Positions 21,805 to 35,200 are shown, counted from the stretch's first letter. The stretch is 64,000 bases of DNA from Sorghum bicolor (GCF_000003195.3 NC_012871.2:54737802-54801801), one strand, 5' to 3'. The notes: a model not told the origin generated them from the letters alone. Numbers and translations: made by a program.

Positions 21805-23034
21805 ATCTCAAATTGGACCTAGAAAATTTACTAATCTAATTCAGCCCCATGGCCCCTTGGATGCCACTAATAATGAACTGGAAATAAAGAATTGGAAGGC
21901 ACCCAGCAATCTGTTCTGACTTTTTTTTTTAAAAAAAAAAAACTAGGACGCCATTTGAGTGGTAGCCAGTCGAGAAAAATGCGCTAAGAATGCAAATAGT
22001 TGAACGAACATATTCGGAGGTTAGGACTTGGGATTTTAGCGCATATATATGGTATCTGCTTTTGAATATAGAAATAGACTCGAGCTGCGAGTAGGTTCCT
22101 TTTGTAACCTTGAAGACGCTCATTGAAATGTTGCCTGTGAGAACAACGACTTGTCATCCTGTACTATTGATGCTGTACGATTCCTCAAAACATTGATGCT
22201 GTACCTAACAATTTTTTCGTTACTAGATGATGATTCACTTCAGTGTCAATCAGCCAAATCTCACCAAAATTTAGCTCCGGAGTCTCTCTCCCGCTTGGTA
22301 TGTGAAAAGAAAAAACTAGTTGACCGATCAACAACATTTAGCCAGAGCATATACTTCAATGGATGAGAGTCATCACGAGGGTCAAATAAAACTAAATCAA
22401 AATTCTCTGGTCTCCGCCTCCCCACAAAAGTTACTATCAGTAACACGGAAACAAAACAAATGAGGGGAAAAGCTACAAATATGACAGAAACTGGTCATAC
22501 ACAATTTATTGGCCCTGATTGGGTGTGCGTTCTGCGACCGCACGGTACTGTAACATAGCTGGGTTTCTAAGAGTCCGCGGTATGAGAAATCAGACTCCAG
22601 GTTCATTCTCGTGGTGGGTGAGTTCTGCATGGTCGATATTGCGGTATGAGAAATCAGAATCTAATTTTAATCGGTTCCGAACAAGGTCCTCTACCCAAAT
22701 AGATGTCCTCTAACAATGCTGACAACACACATGAATTTTATCATTTTCACATAAAACAAGTAATATATTTCAACAAAAATACTTCTACTTCATTATGTTA
22801 TATAAATTTACGATATATAAAAATATACTACGTGAAAGTAATGGTAAAGTGAAACTAGTCACCGTTTTCAACATAAATACCCATGTCTATAGGAAGTTAA
22901 AAAATCCGTGTTTTCAGGACTTCTATAAAATCCATGGATATGGCCAGTAAATCCATGTTCTTTTTTATGAATGTTGATTTCGTGGAATTGAGACGTTTTG
23001 CTTGTATTTTGTGGGGTGATGTAATTTTTTGCAG
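21805..23034. other. Intergenic region upstream of UGT, no gene seen
   Basis: Includes a T(11)A(12)-type run at about 21921-21943 and mostly unassigned A/T-rich sequence. The phrase GGTATGAGAAATCAGA occurs twice (near 22579 and 22642). 22966-23034 is the left part of a segment duplicated at 57421-57485. Confidence 0.45.
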
Positions 23035-23194
23035 CACTACGTGAAAAACTTACTAAGAGAGCGCCCCTCTCCCACAGCGGCTAGCATTTGAACCGCTCTT
23101 ACAGTGAATGGGCCGGGAACCAGGAAGCCAGCCGCCCTTACAGTGGGGGAGACACTGTAGAGGCGGCTAGTAACACCAGCCGCCCCTACAGTGG

Positions 23195-23872
23195 TGTTGA
23201 CACCGTTTTTGGGCACGTGTCCAGGATGGCAGGATAAGATGAAAGTATGTGGTTTACAGGATGAGTTGCCGATGAGGATGGTTGCCGATAAAGGAGAGGT
23301 TGGACGTGACTAAGTTTACAGGTGATGATGTGTCTATGCCGATGACTATGATGAGGAGGTCTGCCGATGATACGGAGGGGGAGTCTGGAAGCTGCTGATC
23401 GGGTTGTGGAAGAGTTTCAATTTGTCACGAGGGATAGCTGAGTTATTTCCTTATTTGGTTAAGTCGTTTTGTATACGGATTCCATGTAATTTGGAATTCG
23501 AATTCTGGTCGTGTTTAGTTATAGCTCTTTGAGCAGGGTATAAATATGGACCCTAGGGCTTTGTAATGAGACATCTATCAATCAATCAAACACACGTTTT
23601 TACTCATATTCCAGCATCTACTTTTCGACGACTTCGTCATACTTTTTCCCTTTTATTACGAGTTCTTAGGAATTCGTCGACTTAAGCTCGGCGTGTTCTC
23701 AAGTTCCGCGTGAGTACCTCTTAGCCGTGACATACGGGCGCATCGCTGTTGTCAGGACTAAAGTATTCGAGTTATCACCTTTGCTAATAGTAATGTCAAA
23801 TCAGCTGGCACGCCTTAACGTTTGAATTGGGTATTAGCCCTTTGTGTTTGCAGATCAGCTTTTGCACCAACA
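23195..23872 (+). repeat. 5' LTR of element A (678 bp)
   Basis: Begins TGTTGACACCGTTTTTGGGC and ends TTGCACCAACA. TATAAATA at 23539-23546 is the likely promoter for the genomic RNA. Relative to the other three LTRs of the family it lacks 25 bp near 23370 (one GGCGAAAGAGTCTGCCGATG-type repeat unit). Confidence 0.95.
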
Positions 23873-23879
23873 CATCTTT

Positions 23880-23897
23880 TGGCACGCCCAGTGGGAC
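23880..23897 (+). promoter_or_regulatory. Primer-binding site of element A
   Basis: TGGCACGCCCAGTGGGAC lies seven bases after the LTR. The TGG start pairs with the CCA end of a tRNA; I do not assign the tRNA with confidence. The same 18-mer occurs in element B at 28503-28520. Confidence 0.8.
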
Positions 23898-23919
23898 AAG
23901 ATTCAAGATCAAGATCAAC

Positions 23920-26900
23920 ATGTCGATCTCTGACTTCGATCAGGAGAACGTCATCCCCGTGACGGAGGCCAATCTCAAGGATGAGCAGAAGCAAGCTATT
24001 GCCCAAGCCATGGAAGAATTCAAGATGCAATGCCTGAGGTCTTTCAGCATAAACAGGAGCGGCGAGGTGATCCAGAAAGATGCATTGCCGGCACCACGGC
24101 AGGTTACCTTCGAAGCCAATCCTGGCAAGCTTCAAGATATGGTTGACAGTGCTATTAACCGAGCTTTGATCAACCAAGCTGGTGTACTGTCTAATACGGT
24201 TTTCAATGCCGTGGCAAGAACTTTCAAGGAAGGACAAATCCCACCAGATTATGTGGGTCCCTCTCATCATCCGCCAACGGCACCAGAGGTCACGGCTCCA
24301 TCGGCTGCTTTGACGGCTGCAAGTGCACAATCTGTCGTCCCTCCAAGTACATCGGGAGCTACAGGTGCACTATCTGTGCCGATGACAACTAACCCGCAGA
24401 CTTCAGGTGGGCAGAATAAGCTGACTACAGATATGTTGGCATCGGCAATGTCAGGGTTGACTCTTCCTCCTAACTGGTGGGGTTATGGTATGCCTCCAGA
24501 ATTGACGCCAGGTACATCGCAGATAACCGACATGAGGGGCAAGACTCCTATGACATCGGCGCTTCCCAATGCGCCGTTGAACCAGAGTCCCCGGTATACG
24601 ACAACTACTACTGCAAGGCCTCACACTGGGAATCCTCAAGATTCAATGTTCCAGATGCCTAATGCATCGGTAGATTCAATGCTGATGCAACAGAGGTCTA
24701 TGGCCCAGTCAGGGTATGTCAATTCAATGATGGTACCCAATTACCAATCATCAGCCGCGCCTATGCCGATGAACGCTAATAATGGATGGCTTGGACAGCA
24801 AGTCTTTCCACAATCGCCCCAACAAAGTTACCAGGCTACGGGGTTCCAGCAAGGACAGATCTATCCCGGATTCCAAAGTCAGGGGATCCCCAGCCAGCCA
24901 ATGAATATTGGACAGCAACTCGGGGGACAGCAAGTCGGTGGACAGCAGTTTGGTGGTCCGCAGATTGGAGGACAGATGATCAATCCGATGCTCCGTGCAG
25001 ATCACGTCCCGAACAGACACGTGGAGGTTCGCCACCAAGTGCCGGACCCGCAGCCGCCTCATCGGCAGGATGCCGATGCATATTGGGCCGATAAAATTGC
25101 TGAAGTAATGAGGGAACAATTTGGGATAAAACCCAAAGTCAACACTTACTCTTATCGGACACCGTATCCTCCTGCATATGATTTGATCCCGCTTCCACAT
25201 CGGTACAAGGTACTGGATTTTACCAAATTTTCCGGGCAGGACGACACGTCAACCATGGAGCATGTCAACAGGTTCATCATTCAATGCGGAGAAGCTGGTA
25301 ACAGGGACGAATTGAGGGTTCGTCTATTTTCATCATCATTATCTGGATCGGCCTTTACTTGGTTCATATCATTACCTCCCAACTCAGTGATTACTTGGGC
25401 CGATCTGGAGAAACAATTCCACAAATACTTCTTCTCCGGGGTTCATGAGAAGAAGATCACCGACTTGGTCAAGTTGAGACAGCGCAATGATGAATCAGTT
25501 GAAGGTTTCGTGCAGAGGATACGGGAAGTTAAGAATAAATGCTACAGTCTGGTTCTAGATGATCGGCAGCTAGCCGATTTGGCTTTCCAGGGTTTATTGC
25601 CACACATCAGGGATAAGTATGCTTCTTAGGAATTTGAAAGCTTAAGTCATTTGGTGCAGAGGATTTCTGATCAAGACGTCAAGCCTTTCTAGCCCAAAAG
25701 AGCATGGAACAAGAAAGTATCATTTGTTGATGAAGCAACGAGCTCCGATTCTGATGAGGAACCAGTCATCGGCTTGGCGGAGTGGGTCAAAAACAAGAAG
25801 CCGATGTCTTGTCCTTTTGGGCAGAAAGAACCAGAGAAGTTCGCTTTCGACACCGCTAAGGCCGATAAGATATTTGATTTTCTACTCCAGGAAGGTCAGA
25901 TCAAGCTGTCTCCTAATCACGTGATCCCATCGGCTGAGGAGTTGAAGAGGATGAGATATTGCAAGTGGCATAATGCAACTTCTCATGACACTAATGAATG
26001 CAAAGTTTTCAGACAGCAGCTGCAATCGGCAATAGAGTCTGGGAGGATTAAGTTTGACAGTTCCAAGACTCAGAAGCCGATGAAGATAGACCAACATCCT
26101 TTCCCGACAAACATGTTGGATGCCAAGGGGAAGGCCAAGGTCTTAACATCGGAAACAGCCGAGAGAAGTGCATCGGTAGATCCTCAGCATCAAGTTACTA
26201 CTGCCGATGCAAAAAGTAAGGGTTTAGTCCAGGAAGGAACCAGTTCGGGTAGGCCCCCTCGGTCTGGTATTGTTATAACTCATAGAAGACCTCGAGAGAA
26301 CTGGCAGCAACGGGAAGATCGGTATCGGCGCCAGCAAGAAGATTATCGACGGGAGGAAGAAAGACGCCGACAGGAGTGGAATCGGCATAGAGATCATTGG
26401 AACTGCCCGTTCTTCATCCATTGTTGGGAGGAAAATATCAAGTTTCCTACTGTCAGAGACTGCCCTGAGTGCAATGGTTATGATCGGTACGACAGGACTG
26501 ATCGGCGTTATCATGATGACAATCGGCGATTTGATGGGCCGATCAGAGGAAGAGCATCGGTTCATGATCGGCTGGGGGGCAGGCTTAGCGTGCACGATAG
26601 GCTTGGTGATCGTGTCCAATATTTTCCCAGGAACCAGGAAGAGCTCGAGGAGATGGCTAATGCACGAGTTCCCGATGAGTTTATATTTTGCAGGGATGCT
26701 AACACGTATCGTATGGAGTCAAGGGAGAACCGACGCCCGGCAGTAAGGCAAAAGCCACTCCCTCTATGGTGTCCTGAAGGGTTGACCAAGACACAGAAAA
26801 GGAGATTGCAGCGTGAAAGGCAAGAGGAGCTAAACAAGGGCGAAAATTCTGGTCAGTCTGGAGATCAGCAGCAATCAGATCCTAAGAAAGGAGGTCCATC

Positions 26901-27576
26901 GGCAGGAGTTAACATGGTCTTTATATTACCGATGGAGTTTCTTGCACCATCTAGTGATGATGAGTTGGAATTTTCTGATCAGATAGCTCAGCTGGCTCTG
27001 GATCCGATGACGGCTATCTTTGAGAAACCTGCCGATGACGAGAGACAGCATCTCAAAGCTCTGTTCGTCAAAGGAAGGGTTGATGGGCAGCCAATGACCA
27101 AGATCCTAGTTGATGGTGGAGCTGCTATTAATATTATGCCATATGCAGTATATCGGAAGCTTGGGAAAGGGGATCAGGACTTGACCAAGACCGATATGAT
27201 GCTCAAGGATTTTGAAGGAAACGTGTCTCCAGTCAAAGGGGCAATATGTGTGGAGTTGGCCATCGGCAGCAAAACCTTGCCGACAACTTTCTTCGTAATC
27301 AGTGGAAAGGGTGCTTATAACTTATTGTTGGGAAGAGATTGGATTCATGCCGATTGTTGCATCCCGTCTACAATGCACTAATGCCTGGTTCAGTGGGTAG
27401 GCGACAAAATTGAGATTGTCCCAGGAGATTCTTCTTATGTTATTGCATCAGCAGAGGCGGATACCTATGAGAGGACTAGGTGCATTTCAGGGGAAGTTTG
27501 GGAGAAGGATTTTCTCAAAGTTGCCGATTACGAGATTCCACCGATCCAAGCAGTCGGTTCTGACGACGGTTTTTAA
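23920..27576 (+). pseudogene. Gag-protease of element A
   Basis: The start is the ATG at 23920 (MSISDFDQENVIP), 23 bases after the primer site. The N-terminal half is Pro/Gln/Met-rich with GQQxGGQQxGG repeats near 24900-24980. The capsid domain spans about 25200-25630 (FTKFSGQDDTSTMEHVNRF, FTWFISLPPNSVITWADLE). A zinc-knuckle variant CKWHNATSHDTNEC (C-x2-H-x4-H-x4-C) lies at 25960-26001, then a long Arg/Glu-rich helix. The protease has LVDGGAAINIMPY near 27110 (DGG where DTG/DSG is usual) and NLLLGRDWIH near 27320. Three nonsense mutations at 25627, 25690 and 27379 are each a C/G-to-T-type change relative to copy B. The frame ends at TAA 27574-27576, overlapping the pol ATG. Confidence 0.92.
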
Positions 27577-27798
27577 TGGATAGGTTCGCCGACGATGGAA
27601 AATTAGGCCAGGGATTCACATCGGCCGATGATTTGGTAGAAGTAGATATAGGTAGTGGTGATAAGCCTAGGCCTACTTTTATTAGTGCTAAGTTAAATCC
27701 TGAGTGTAAGCAGCAATTAACCAATTTGTTAAAGGAATATAAAGATTGCTTTGCTTGGGATTATACCGAGATGCCTGGTTTAGACCGATTAATTGTTG
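27576..27798 (+). CDS. Pol of element A, 5' segment (cut by element B)
   Basis: Starts at the ATG overlapping the gag-pro stop (TAATG, 27574-27578). It encodes the linker before RT, including KPRPTFISAKLNPECKQQ and DCFAWDYTEMPGL. The natural frame is cut at 27798 by element B and resumes at 40210, one TGTTG target copy being redundant. 223 nt here plus 3011 nt there keep the frame, 1078 codons including the stop. As it stands the segment reads on into B's LTR and stops at 27917. Confidence 0.85.
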
Positions 27799-28495
27799 TG
27801 TTGACACCGTTTTTGGGCACGTGTCTAGGATGGCAGGATAAGGTGGCAGTACGATGTTTACAAAGTGAGTTGCCGATGAGGATGGTTGCCGATGAGGGAG
27901 AAGTTGAACGTGACTAAGTCTACAGGCAGTGATATTGTGCCGATGGCTAGATAAGAAAGTCTGCCGATGACTATGGCAAAGGGTCTGCCGATGATGCAAA
28001 GAGGGAGTCCGGAAGCTGCCGGTCGTTATGTGGAGGAGTTTCGGTTTGTCACGAGGGATAGTTTTGTTATTTCCTTAACTATTTACATCGTTTTGTATAC
28101 GGATTCCGTGTAATTTGGAATTCGAATTCTAATCGTGTCTGGTTGTAGCTCTTTGAGCAGGGTATAAATATAGACCCTAGGGCCTTGTAATGAGATATCT
28201 ATCAACCAATCAAACACACGTTTTACTCATATTCCAGCATCTACTCTTTCGACGACTTCGTCATACTTTTTCCCTTTTATTACGAGTTCTTAGGAATTCG
28301 TCGACTTAAGCTCGGCGTGTTCTCAAGTTCCGCATGAGTACCTCTTAGCCGTGACATCCGAGCGCATCGCTGTTGTCAGGACTAAAGTATTCGAGTTATC
28401 ACCTTTGCCGATAGTAAGGTCAAATCGGCTGGCACGCCTTAACGTTTGAATCGGGTATTAGCCCTTTGTGTTTGCAGATCAGTTTTGCATCAACA
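27799..28495 (+). repeat. 5' LTR of element B (697 bp)
   Basis: TGTTGACACCG ... GCATCAACA; TATAAATA at 28163-28170. Seven GCCGAT/ATCGGC words occur within it. Confidence 0.96.
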
Positions 28496-28502
28496 CATCT
28501 TT

Positions 28503-28520
28503 TGGCACGCCCAGTGGGAC
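28503..28520 (+). promoter_or_regulatory. Primer-binding site of element B
   Basis: TGGCACGCCCAGTGGGAC, identical to the site in element A. Confidence 0.8.
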
Positions 28521-28542
28521 CAAATTCAAGATCAAGATCAAC

Positions 28543-31500
28543 ATGTCAATCTCTGACCTCGATGAGGAGAACGTCATCCCCGTGACGGAGGCCAACCTCA
28601 AGGATGAGCAGAAGCAAGCTATTGCCCAAGCCGTGGAAGAGTTCAAGCAGCAATGCCTGAGGTCCTTCAGCATAAACAGGAGCGGCGAAGTGGTCCAGAA
28701 AGATGCACTGCCGGCACCACGGCAGGTTACCTTTGACGCCAATCCTGGCAAGCTTCAAGATATGGTTGACAATGCCATCAATCGAGCGTTGATCAACCAA
28801 GCTGGTGTACTGTCTAATACGGTTTTCAATGCCGTGGCAAGAACTTTCAAGGAAGGACAAATCCCACCAGATTACATGGGCCCCTCTCATCATCAGCCAA
28901 CGGCACCAGAGGTCACGGCTCCATCGGCTGCTTTGACGACTGCAAGTGCACAATCTGCCGTCCCTCCAAGTACATCGGGGACTACTGGTGCACTATCTAT
29001 GCCGATGACAACCAACCCACAAATTTCAGTTGGGCAGCATAAACTGACAACAGATATGTTGGCATCGGCAATGTCAGGGTTGACTCTTCCTCCCAACTGG
29101 TGGGGTTACGGTATGCCTCCAGAGTTGACACCGGGAACATCACAAATAACTGACATGAGGGGAAAACTCCTATGACATCGGCACCTCCCAATGCGCCGGT
29201 GAACCAGAGTCCTCGGTATACCACAACTACTACTGCAAGGCCTCACACTGGAAATCCTCAAGATTCAATGTTCCAGATGCCCAACGCATCGGCAGAGTCA
29301 ATGCTGATGCAACAGAGGTCTATGGCCCAGTCGGGGTATGTCAATTCAATGATGGTACCCAATTACCAATCATCGGCAGCACCTATGCCGATGAACGCTA
29401 ATAATGGATGGCTTGGACAGCAAGCCTTTCCACAATCGCCCCAGCAGAGTTACCAGACTACAGGGTTCCAGCAAGGGCAGGTCTATCCCGGGTTCCAAGG
29501 TCAGGGGATTCCCAACCAACCAATGAATTTCGGACAGCAACTCGGGGGACAGCAACTCGGAGGACAGCCAATCGGTGGACAGCAGTTTGGTGGTCCACAG
29601 ATTGGAGGACAGGTGATCAATCCAATGTTCCATGCAGATCACGTCCCGAACAGACACGTGGAGGTTCGCCACCAAGTGCCAGATCCACAGCCGCCTCATC
29701 GGCAAGATGCCGATGCATATTGGGCCGATAATATTGCTGAAGTAATGAGGGAACAATTTGGGATAAAACCCAAAGTCAACACTTACTCTTATCGGACACC
29801 GTATCCTCCCGCGTATGATTTGATCCCGCTTCCACATCGGTACAAGGTACCGGATTTTACAAAGTTTTCCGGGCAGGACGACACGTCAACCATGGAGCAT
29901 GTCAACAGGTTCATCATTCAATGCGGAGAAGCTGGTAACAGGGACGAATTGAGGGTTCGTCTATTTTCTTCGTCATTGTCTGGATCGGCTTTTACTTGGT
30001 TCATATCATTACCTCCCAACTCAGTAATTACTTGGGCCGATCTGGAGAAACAATTCCACAAATACTTCTTTTCGGGGGTTCACGAGAAGAAGATCACCGA
30101 CTTGGTCAAGTTGAGACAACGTAATGATGAGTCGGTTGAGGGTTTTGTGCAGAGGATACGAGAGGTCAAGAATAAATGCTATAGCTTGGTTCTGGATGAT
30201 CGGCAGCTAGCCGATTTGGCTTTCCAGGGTTTGTTGCCACATATCAGAGATAAATATGCCTCTCAGGAGTTCGAAAGTTTAATTCATTTGGTGCAGAGGA
30301 TTTCTGATCAAGACCTCAAGCCTTTCGAGCCCAAAAGAGCATGGAATAAGAAAATGTCATTTGTCGATGAAGCAACAAGCTCAGATTCTGATGAAGAACC
30401 AGTAATCGGCTTGGCAGAGTGGGTAAAAAACAAGAAGCCGATGTCTTGTCCTTTTGGGCAGAAGGAACCAGAGAAGTTTGCTTTTGACACCGCTAAGGCC
30501 GATAGGATATTTGACTTTCTACTTCAGGAAGGTCAGATCAAACTGTCACCTAATCATGTGATCCCATCGGCAGAAGAGTTGAAGAGGATGAGATATTGCA
30601 AGTGGCATAATGCAACTTCCCATGACACCAACAAATGCAAAGTATTCAGACAGCAGCTGCAATCGGCTATAGAGTCTGGGAGAATCAAGTTTGACAGTTC
30701 CAAAGCCCAGAAGCCGATGAAGATAGACCAACATCCTTTCCCGACAAACATGTTGGATGCTAAGGGGAAGGCTAAGGTCTTAACATCGGAGACAGCTGAG
30801 AAGAGTGCATCGGTAGATCCTCAGCATCAAGTTACTACTGCCGATGCAAGAAGTAAGGGCTTGGTCCAGGAAGGAACTAGCTCAGGAAGGCCTCCTCGGT
30901 CTGGTATCGTCATAACTCATAGAAGGCCTCGAGAAAATTGGCAACAACGGGAAGATCGGTATCGGCGCCAGCAGGAAGATTATCGACGGGAAGAAGAAAG
31001 ACGCCGACAGGAGTGGAATCGGCACAGGGATCATTGGAATTGTCCATTCTTCATCCATTGTTGGGAGGAAAATATCAAGCTTCCTACTGTCAGAGACTGC
31101 CCTGAGTGCAACGGTTATGATCGGTACGATAGGACCGATCGGCGTTATCATGATGATGAACGGCGATTTAATGGGCCAATCAGAGGAAGGGCGTCAATTC
31201 ATGATCGGCTGGGGGGCAGGCTTAGCGTTCACGACAGGCTTGGTGACCATGTCCAGTATTTTCCCAGGAACCAGGAAGAGCTCGAAGAGATGGCTAATGC
31301 GCGGGTTCCCGATGAGTTCATATTTTGCAGAGATGCTAACACGCATCGTATGGAGTCAAGGGAGAACCGACGCCCGGCAGCGAGGCAAAAGCCACTTCCT
31401 CCATGGTGTCCTGAAGGATTAACCAAGACACAGAAAAGGAGATTGCAGCGTGAAAGGCAAGAGGAGCTAAGCAAGGGCGAGAACTCTGGGAGTCAGCAGT

Positions 31501-32204
31501 CATCAGAAACTAAGAGGGAAGGTCTATCGGCAGGAGTCAACATGGTCTTTATGTTGCCGATGGAGTTTCTTGCACCATCCAGTGATGATGAGTTGGAATT
31601 TTCTGATCAGATAGCTCAGCTGGCTCTGGATCCGATGACGGCTATCTTTGAGAAACCTGCCGATGACGAGAGACAGCATCTCAAAGCTCTGTTCGTCAAA
31701 GTAAGGGTTGATGGGCAGCCAATGACCAAGATCCTAGTTGATGGTGGAGCTGCTATTAATATTATGCCGTATACAGTATATCGGAAGCTTGGGAAAGGGG
31801 ATCAGGATTTGACCAAGACTGATATGATGCTCAAAGACTTTGAAGGAAACATGTCTCCAGTCAAGGGGGCAATATGTGTGGAGTTAACCATCGGCAGCAA
31901 AACCTTGCCGACAACTTTCTTCGTGATCAGTGGAAAAGGTGCTTACAACTTATTGTTGGGAAGAGATTGGATTCATGCCAATTGTTGTATCCCATCTACA
32001 ATGCACCAATGTTTGGTTCAGTGGGTAGGTGACAAGATTGAGATTGTCCCAGGAGATTCTTCTTATGTTATCGCATCGGCAGAGGCGGATACTTACGAAA
32101 GGACCAGGTGCATTTCAGGGGAAGTTTGGGAGAAAGATTTTCTCAAGGTTGCCGATTACGAGATTCCACCGATCCAAGCAGTCGGTTCTGACGACGGTTT
32201 TTAA
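28543..32204 (+). pseudogene. Gag-protease of element B, one frameshift
   Basis: Starts at ATG 28543 (MSISDLDEENVIP). A 1-bp deletion near 29162-29168 (GGGGAAAACTCC against GGGGCAAGACTCC in A) ends the first frame at 29175. The remaining 1010 codons (29172-32204) are open. They carry the rest of Gag (capsid near 29850-30260, CKWHNATSHDTNKC zinc-knuckle variant near 30600) and the protease (LVDGGAAINIMPY near 31735, NLLLGRDWIH near 31950). None of A's three nonsense mutations is present, so the two copies are broken in different places. One extra GQQLGG-type repeat unit is present relative to A near 29530-29590. The stop TAA at 32202-32204 overlaps the pol ATG. Confidence 0.93.
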
Positions 32205-35200
32205 TGGATAGATTCGCCGATGATGGAAAATTAGGCCAGGGATTCACATCGGCCGATGATTTGGTAGAAGTAGATATAGGTAGTGGTGATAAGCCTAGGC
32301 CTACTTTTATTAGTGCTAAATTAGATCCTGAGTGTAAGCAACAATTGACTAGTTTGTTAAAGGAATATAAAGATTGCTTTGCTTGGGATTATACCGAGAT
32401 GCCTGGTTTAGACTGATCAATTGTTGAACATCGGTTGCCCATCAAGTCTGGATTTCGGCCACATCAGCAACCAGCTCGCCGATGTAATCCTAACATTCTA
32501 CCTGATATTAAGGCCGAAATCACCAAACTTATTGAGGCTAAGTTTATTCGGCAGTGTCGGTATGCCGAGTGGATTTCCAATGTTGTTCCGGTTTACAAGA
32601 AGAACGGGAAGCTTCGAGTGTGCATTGATTTCAGGAATCTCAATAAAGCTACGCCGATGGATGGATATCCAATGCCTGTCGCCGATCTACTGGTTGATGC
32701 TACGGCTGGTCATCGGGTCATCAGCTTCATGGATGGTAATGCAGGATACAATCAAATATTCATGGCAGAGGAGGATATTCCAAAAACCGCATTCAGATGT
32801 CCTGGTCATGTTGGGTTATTTGAATGGATAGTCATGACTTTTGGGTTGAAGAATGCTGGTGCTACTTATCAAAGGGCTATGAATTTTATATTTCATGAGT
32901 TCATCGGCAAGCTCGTAGAGATTTATATTGATGATGTGGTGGTCAAATCTGGAGATTTCTCAAAGCATCTTGCCGGTTTACAGAAAGTGTTAGAGTGCAC
33001 AAGGAAGCATGGATTGAAGATGAATCCCAACAAGTGTGCATTTGGTGTATCGGTAGGGCAGTTTCTTGGTTTCATGGTACATCAAAGGGGTATTGAAATT
33101 AGTCAAAGATCCATTGATGCCATCAATAAAATAGTGGCCCCTACCAACAAGACCGAACTCCAGTCCTTGATCGGCAAGGTAAATTTTATCAGGAGATTTA
33201 TATCTAATCTGTCTGGTAAGATTCGTGCTTTCAGCCCTCTTCTTAAATTGAAAGCCAATCAAGAGTTTATTTGGGGAGAAGAGCAGCAGTTGGCTTTGGA
33301 TGAGATCAAGAAGTATCTAGTAAATCCTCCAGTTCTAGTTCCACCTCAACAAGGAAAGCCCTTCAGATTGTATTTGTCTACCGATGGATCAGTTATCGGT
33401 TCAGCTTTAGTCCAAGAATTTGAAGGGAAAGAAAGGGTAATTTATTACTTGAGTAGGAGGTTGATTGATGCTGAAACCAGGTATTCGGCCATTGAGAAAC
33501 TATGCTTGTGCTTATATTTTTCATGTATCAAGCTGAGACATTACCTGTTATCGGCCGAATGCACTGTTGTTTGCAAAGATGACGTGGTCCGGTACATGCT
33601 ATCTATGCCGATTATGAGTGGTAGGATCGGTAAATGGATTTTAGCGCTGTCGGAGTTCGATTTGCGTTACGAATCGGCTAAGGCAGTCAAAGGGTAGATT
33701 ATGGCCGATTTTTGTGACTCAGCATTGCGGTATAGTGGAAACCTTGGAAATTGTACCCTGGACGCTCTTCTTTGATGGATCTACCTGTGACCGGGGGGCA
33801 GGAATCAGCATTGTATTAATTTCCCCTAAGGGGAGGAAGTATGAGTTTTCCTTGCCGATTGTTACCACATCGACAAATAATCAGGCTGAGTATCAGGCTC
33901 TGATCAAGGGGTTGGAGTTGTTAAGAGAAGTTCGTGCTGATGCTGTTGAAATCTTCGGGGATTCTATGTTGGTTATAAATCAATTGGCTGGGAGCTATGA
34001 ATGCCGAAGTGAAGTTCTCACAACTTATTTCGAGAGAAGTGTGCAACTGTTAAAGGAATTCAAGGATTTCCGATTAGAGCATGTTCCCCGGTTGCATAAT
34101 GAAGACGCCAATCGGTTAGCTCAGCACGCATCGGGATATCAGCCAATGATTAATGCAATATCGGCAATCAGTGCCGATGATTGGAGGAAAGAGATTATTG
34201 ATTATCTAAAAGATCCATCCAAAAAAGTTGAGAGACGGGTTCGATTTCAAGCAACCAAGTATGTGCTTCTTGAAGATGAATTGTATTATCGAACTATCGA
34301 CGGAATTCTTCTCTGATGCTTGGGTGATGATGAAGCTAGGAGTTTGATGGGGGAAATCCATGAAGGAGTGTGTGGAGCGCATCAGTCAGCTTTTAAGATG
34401 AAGTGGATGATTCGAAGGAATGGATATTTTTGGCCGACCATACTTGAGGATTGTTTTAAATATTTCAAGGGATGTCAAGGTTGTCAAAAATTTGGTAATA
34501 TCCAGAGAGCACCCGCATCGGCTATGAATCCTATAATAAAGCCTTGGCCGTTCTGGGGATGGGCCATCGATCTGATCGGCCAGATTTATCCACCATCTAG
34601 CAAAGGGCATAAGTTCATTCTAGTTGCCACTGATTATTTCACTAAGTGGGTTGAAGCTATTCCTTTGAAGAAAGTCACATCGGCCAATATGATTGATTTT
34701 GTGAAGGAGCATATTATTTACCGATTTGGGATTCCCCAAACGATTACTACCGATCAGGGCACTATGTTCACATCGGGGGAGTTCGATGAATTCGCAATCG
34801 GTATGGGGATTAAAGTGTTGAATTCTTCTCCTTATTATGCTCAAGCCAATGGGCAGGCCGAAGCGTCTAACAAAGGAATTATCAAGCTTATTAAGCGAAA
34901 GATTGAAGAAAATCCTAAGCGGTGGCATACATTATTAAATGAAGCATTGTGGTCTTATCGGATGGCTTGTCATGGATCAACCAAGGTGTCACCCTATCAA
35001 TTGGTGTATGGACATGATGCGGTGTTGCCTTGGGAAATTAAGGCTGGATCTAGGCGATTATCTTTTCAAGATCAATTAACTGCCGACGATTATGCCACTA
35101 TGATGACCGATGAATTGGATGATCTAGCAGGGCATCGGTTAAAAGCTTTAATGAGTATAGAAGAAAATAAGAAGAGAGTTGCTAGATGGTATGATAAGAA

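Noticed and set aside
27688..27999. Minus-strand frame also present at 39466-39708
   Set aside because: Shadow frame in the LTRs of element B.
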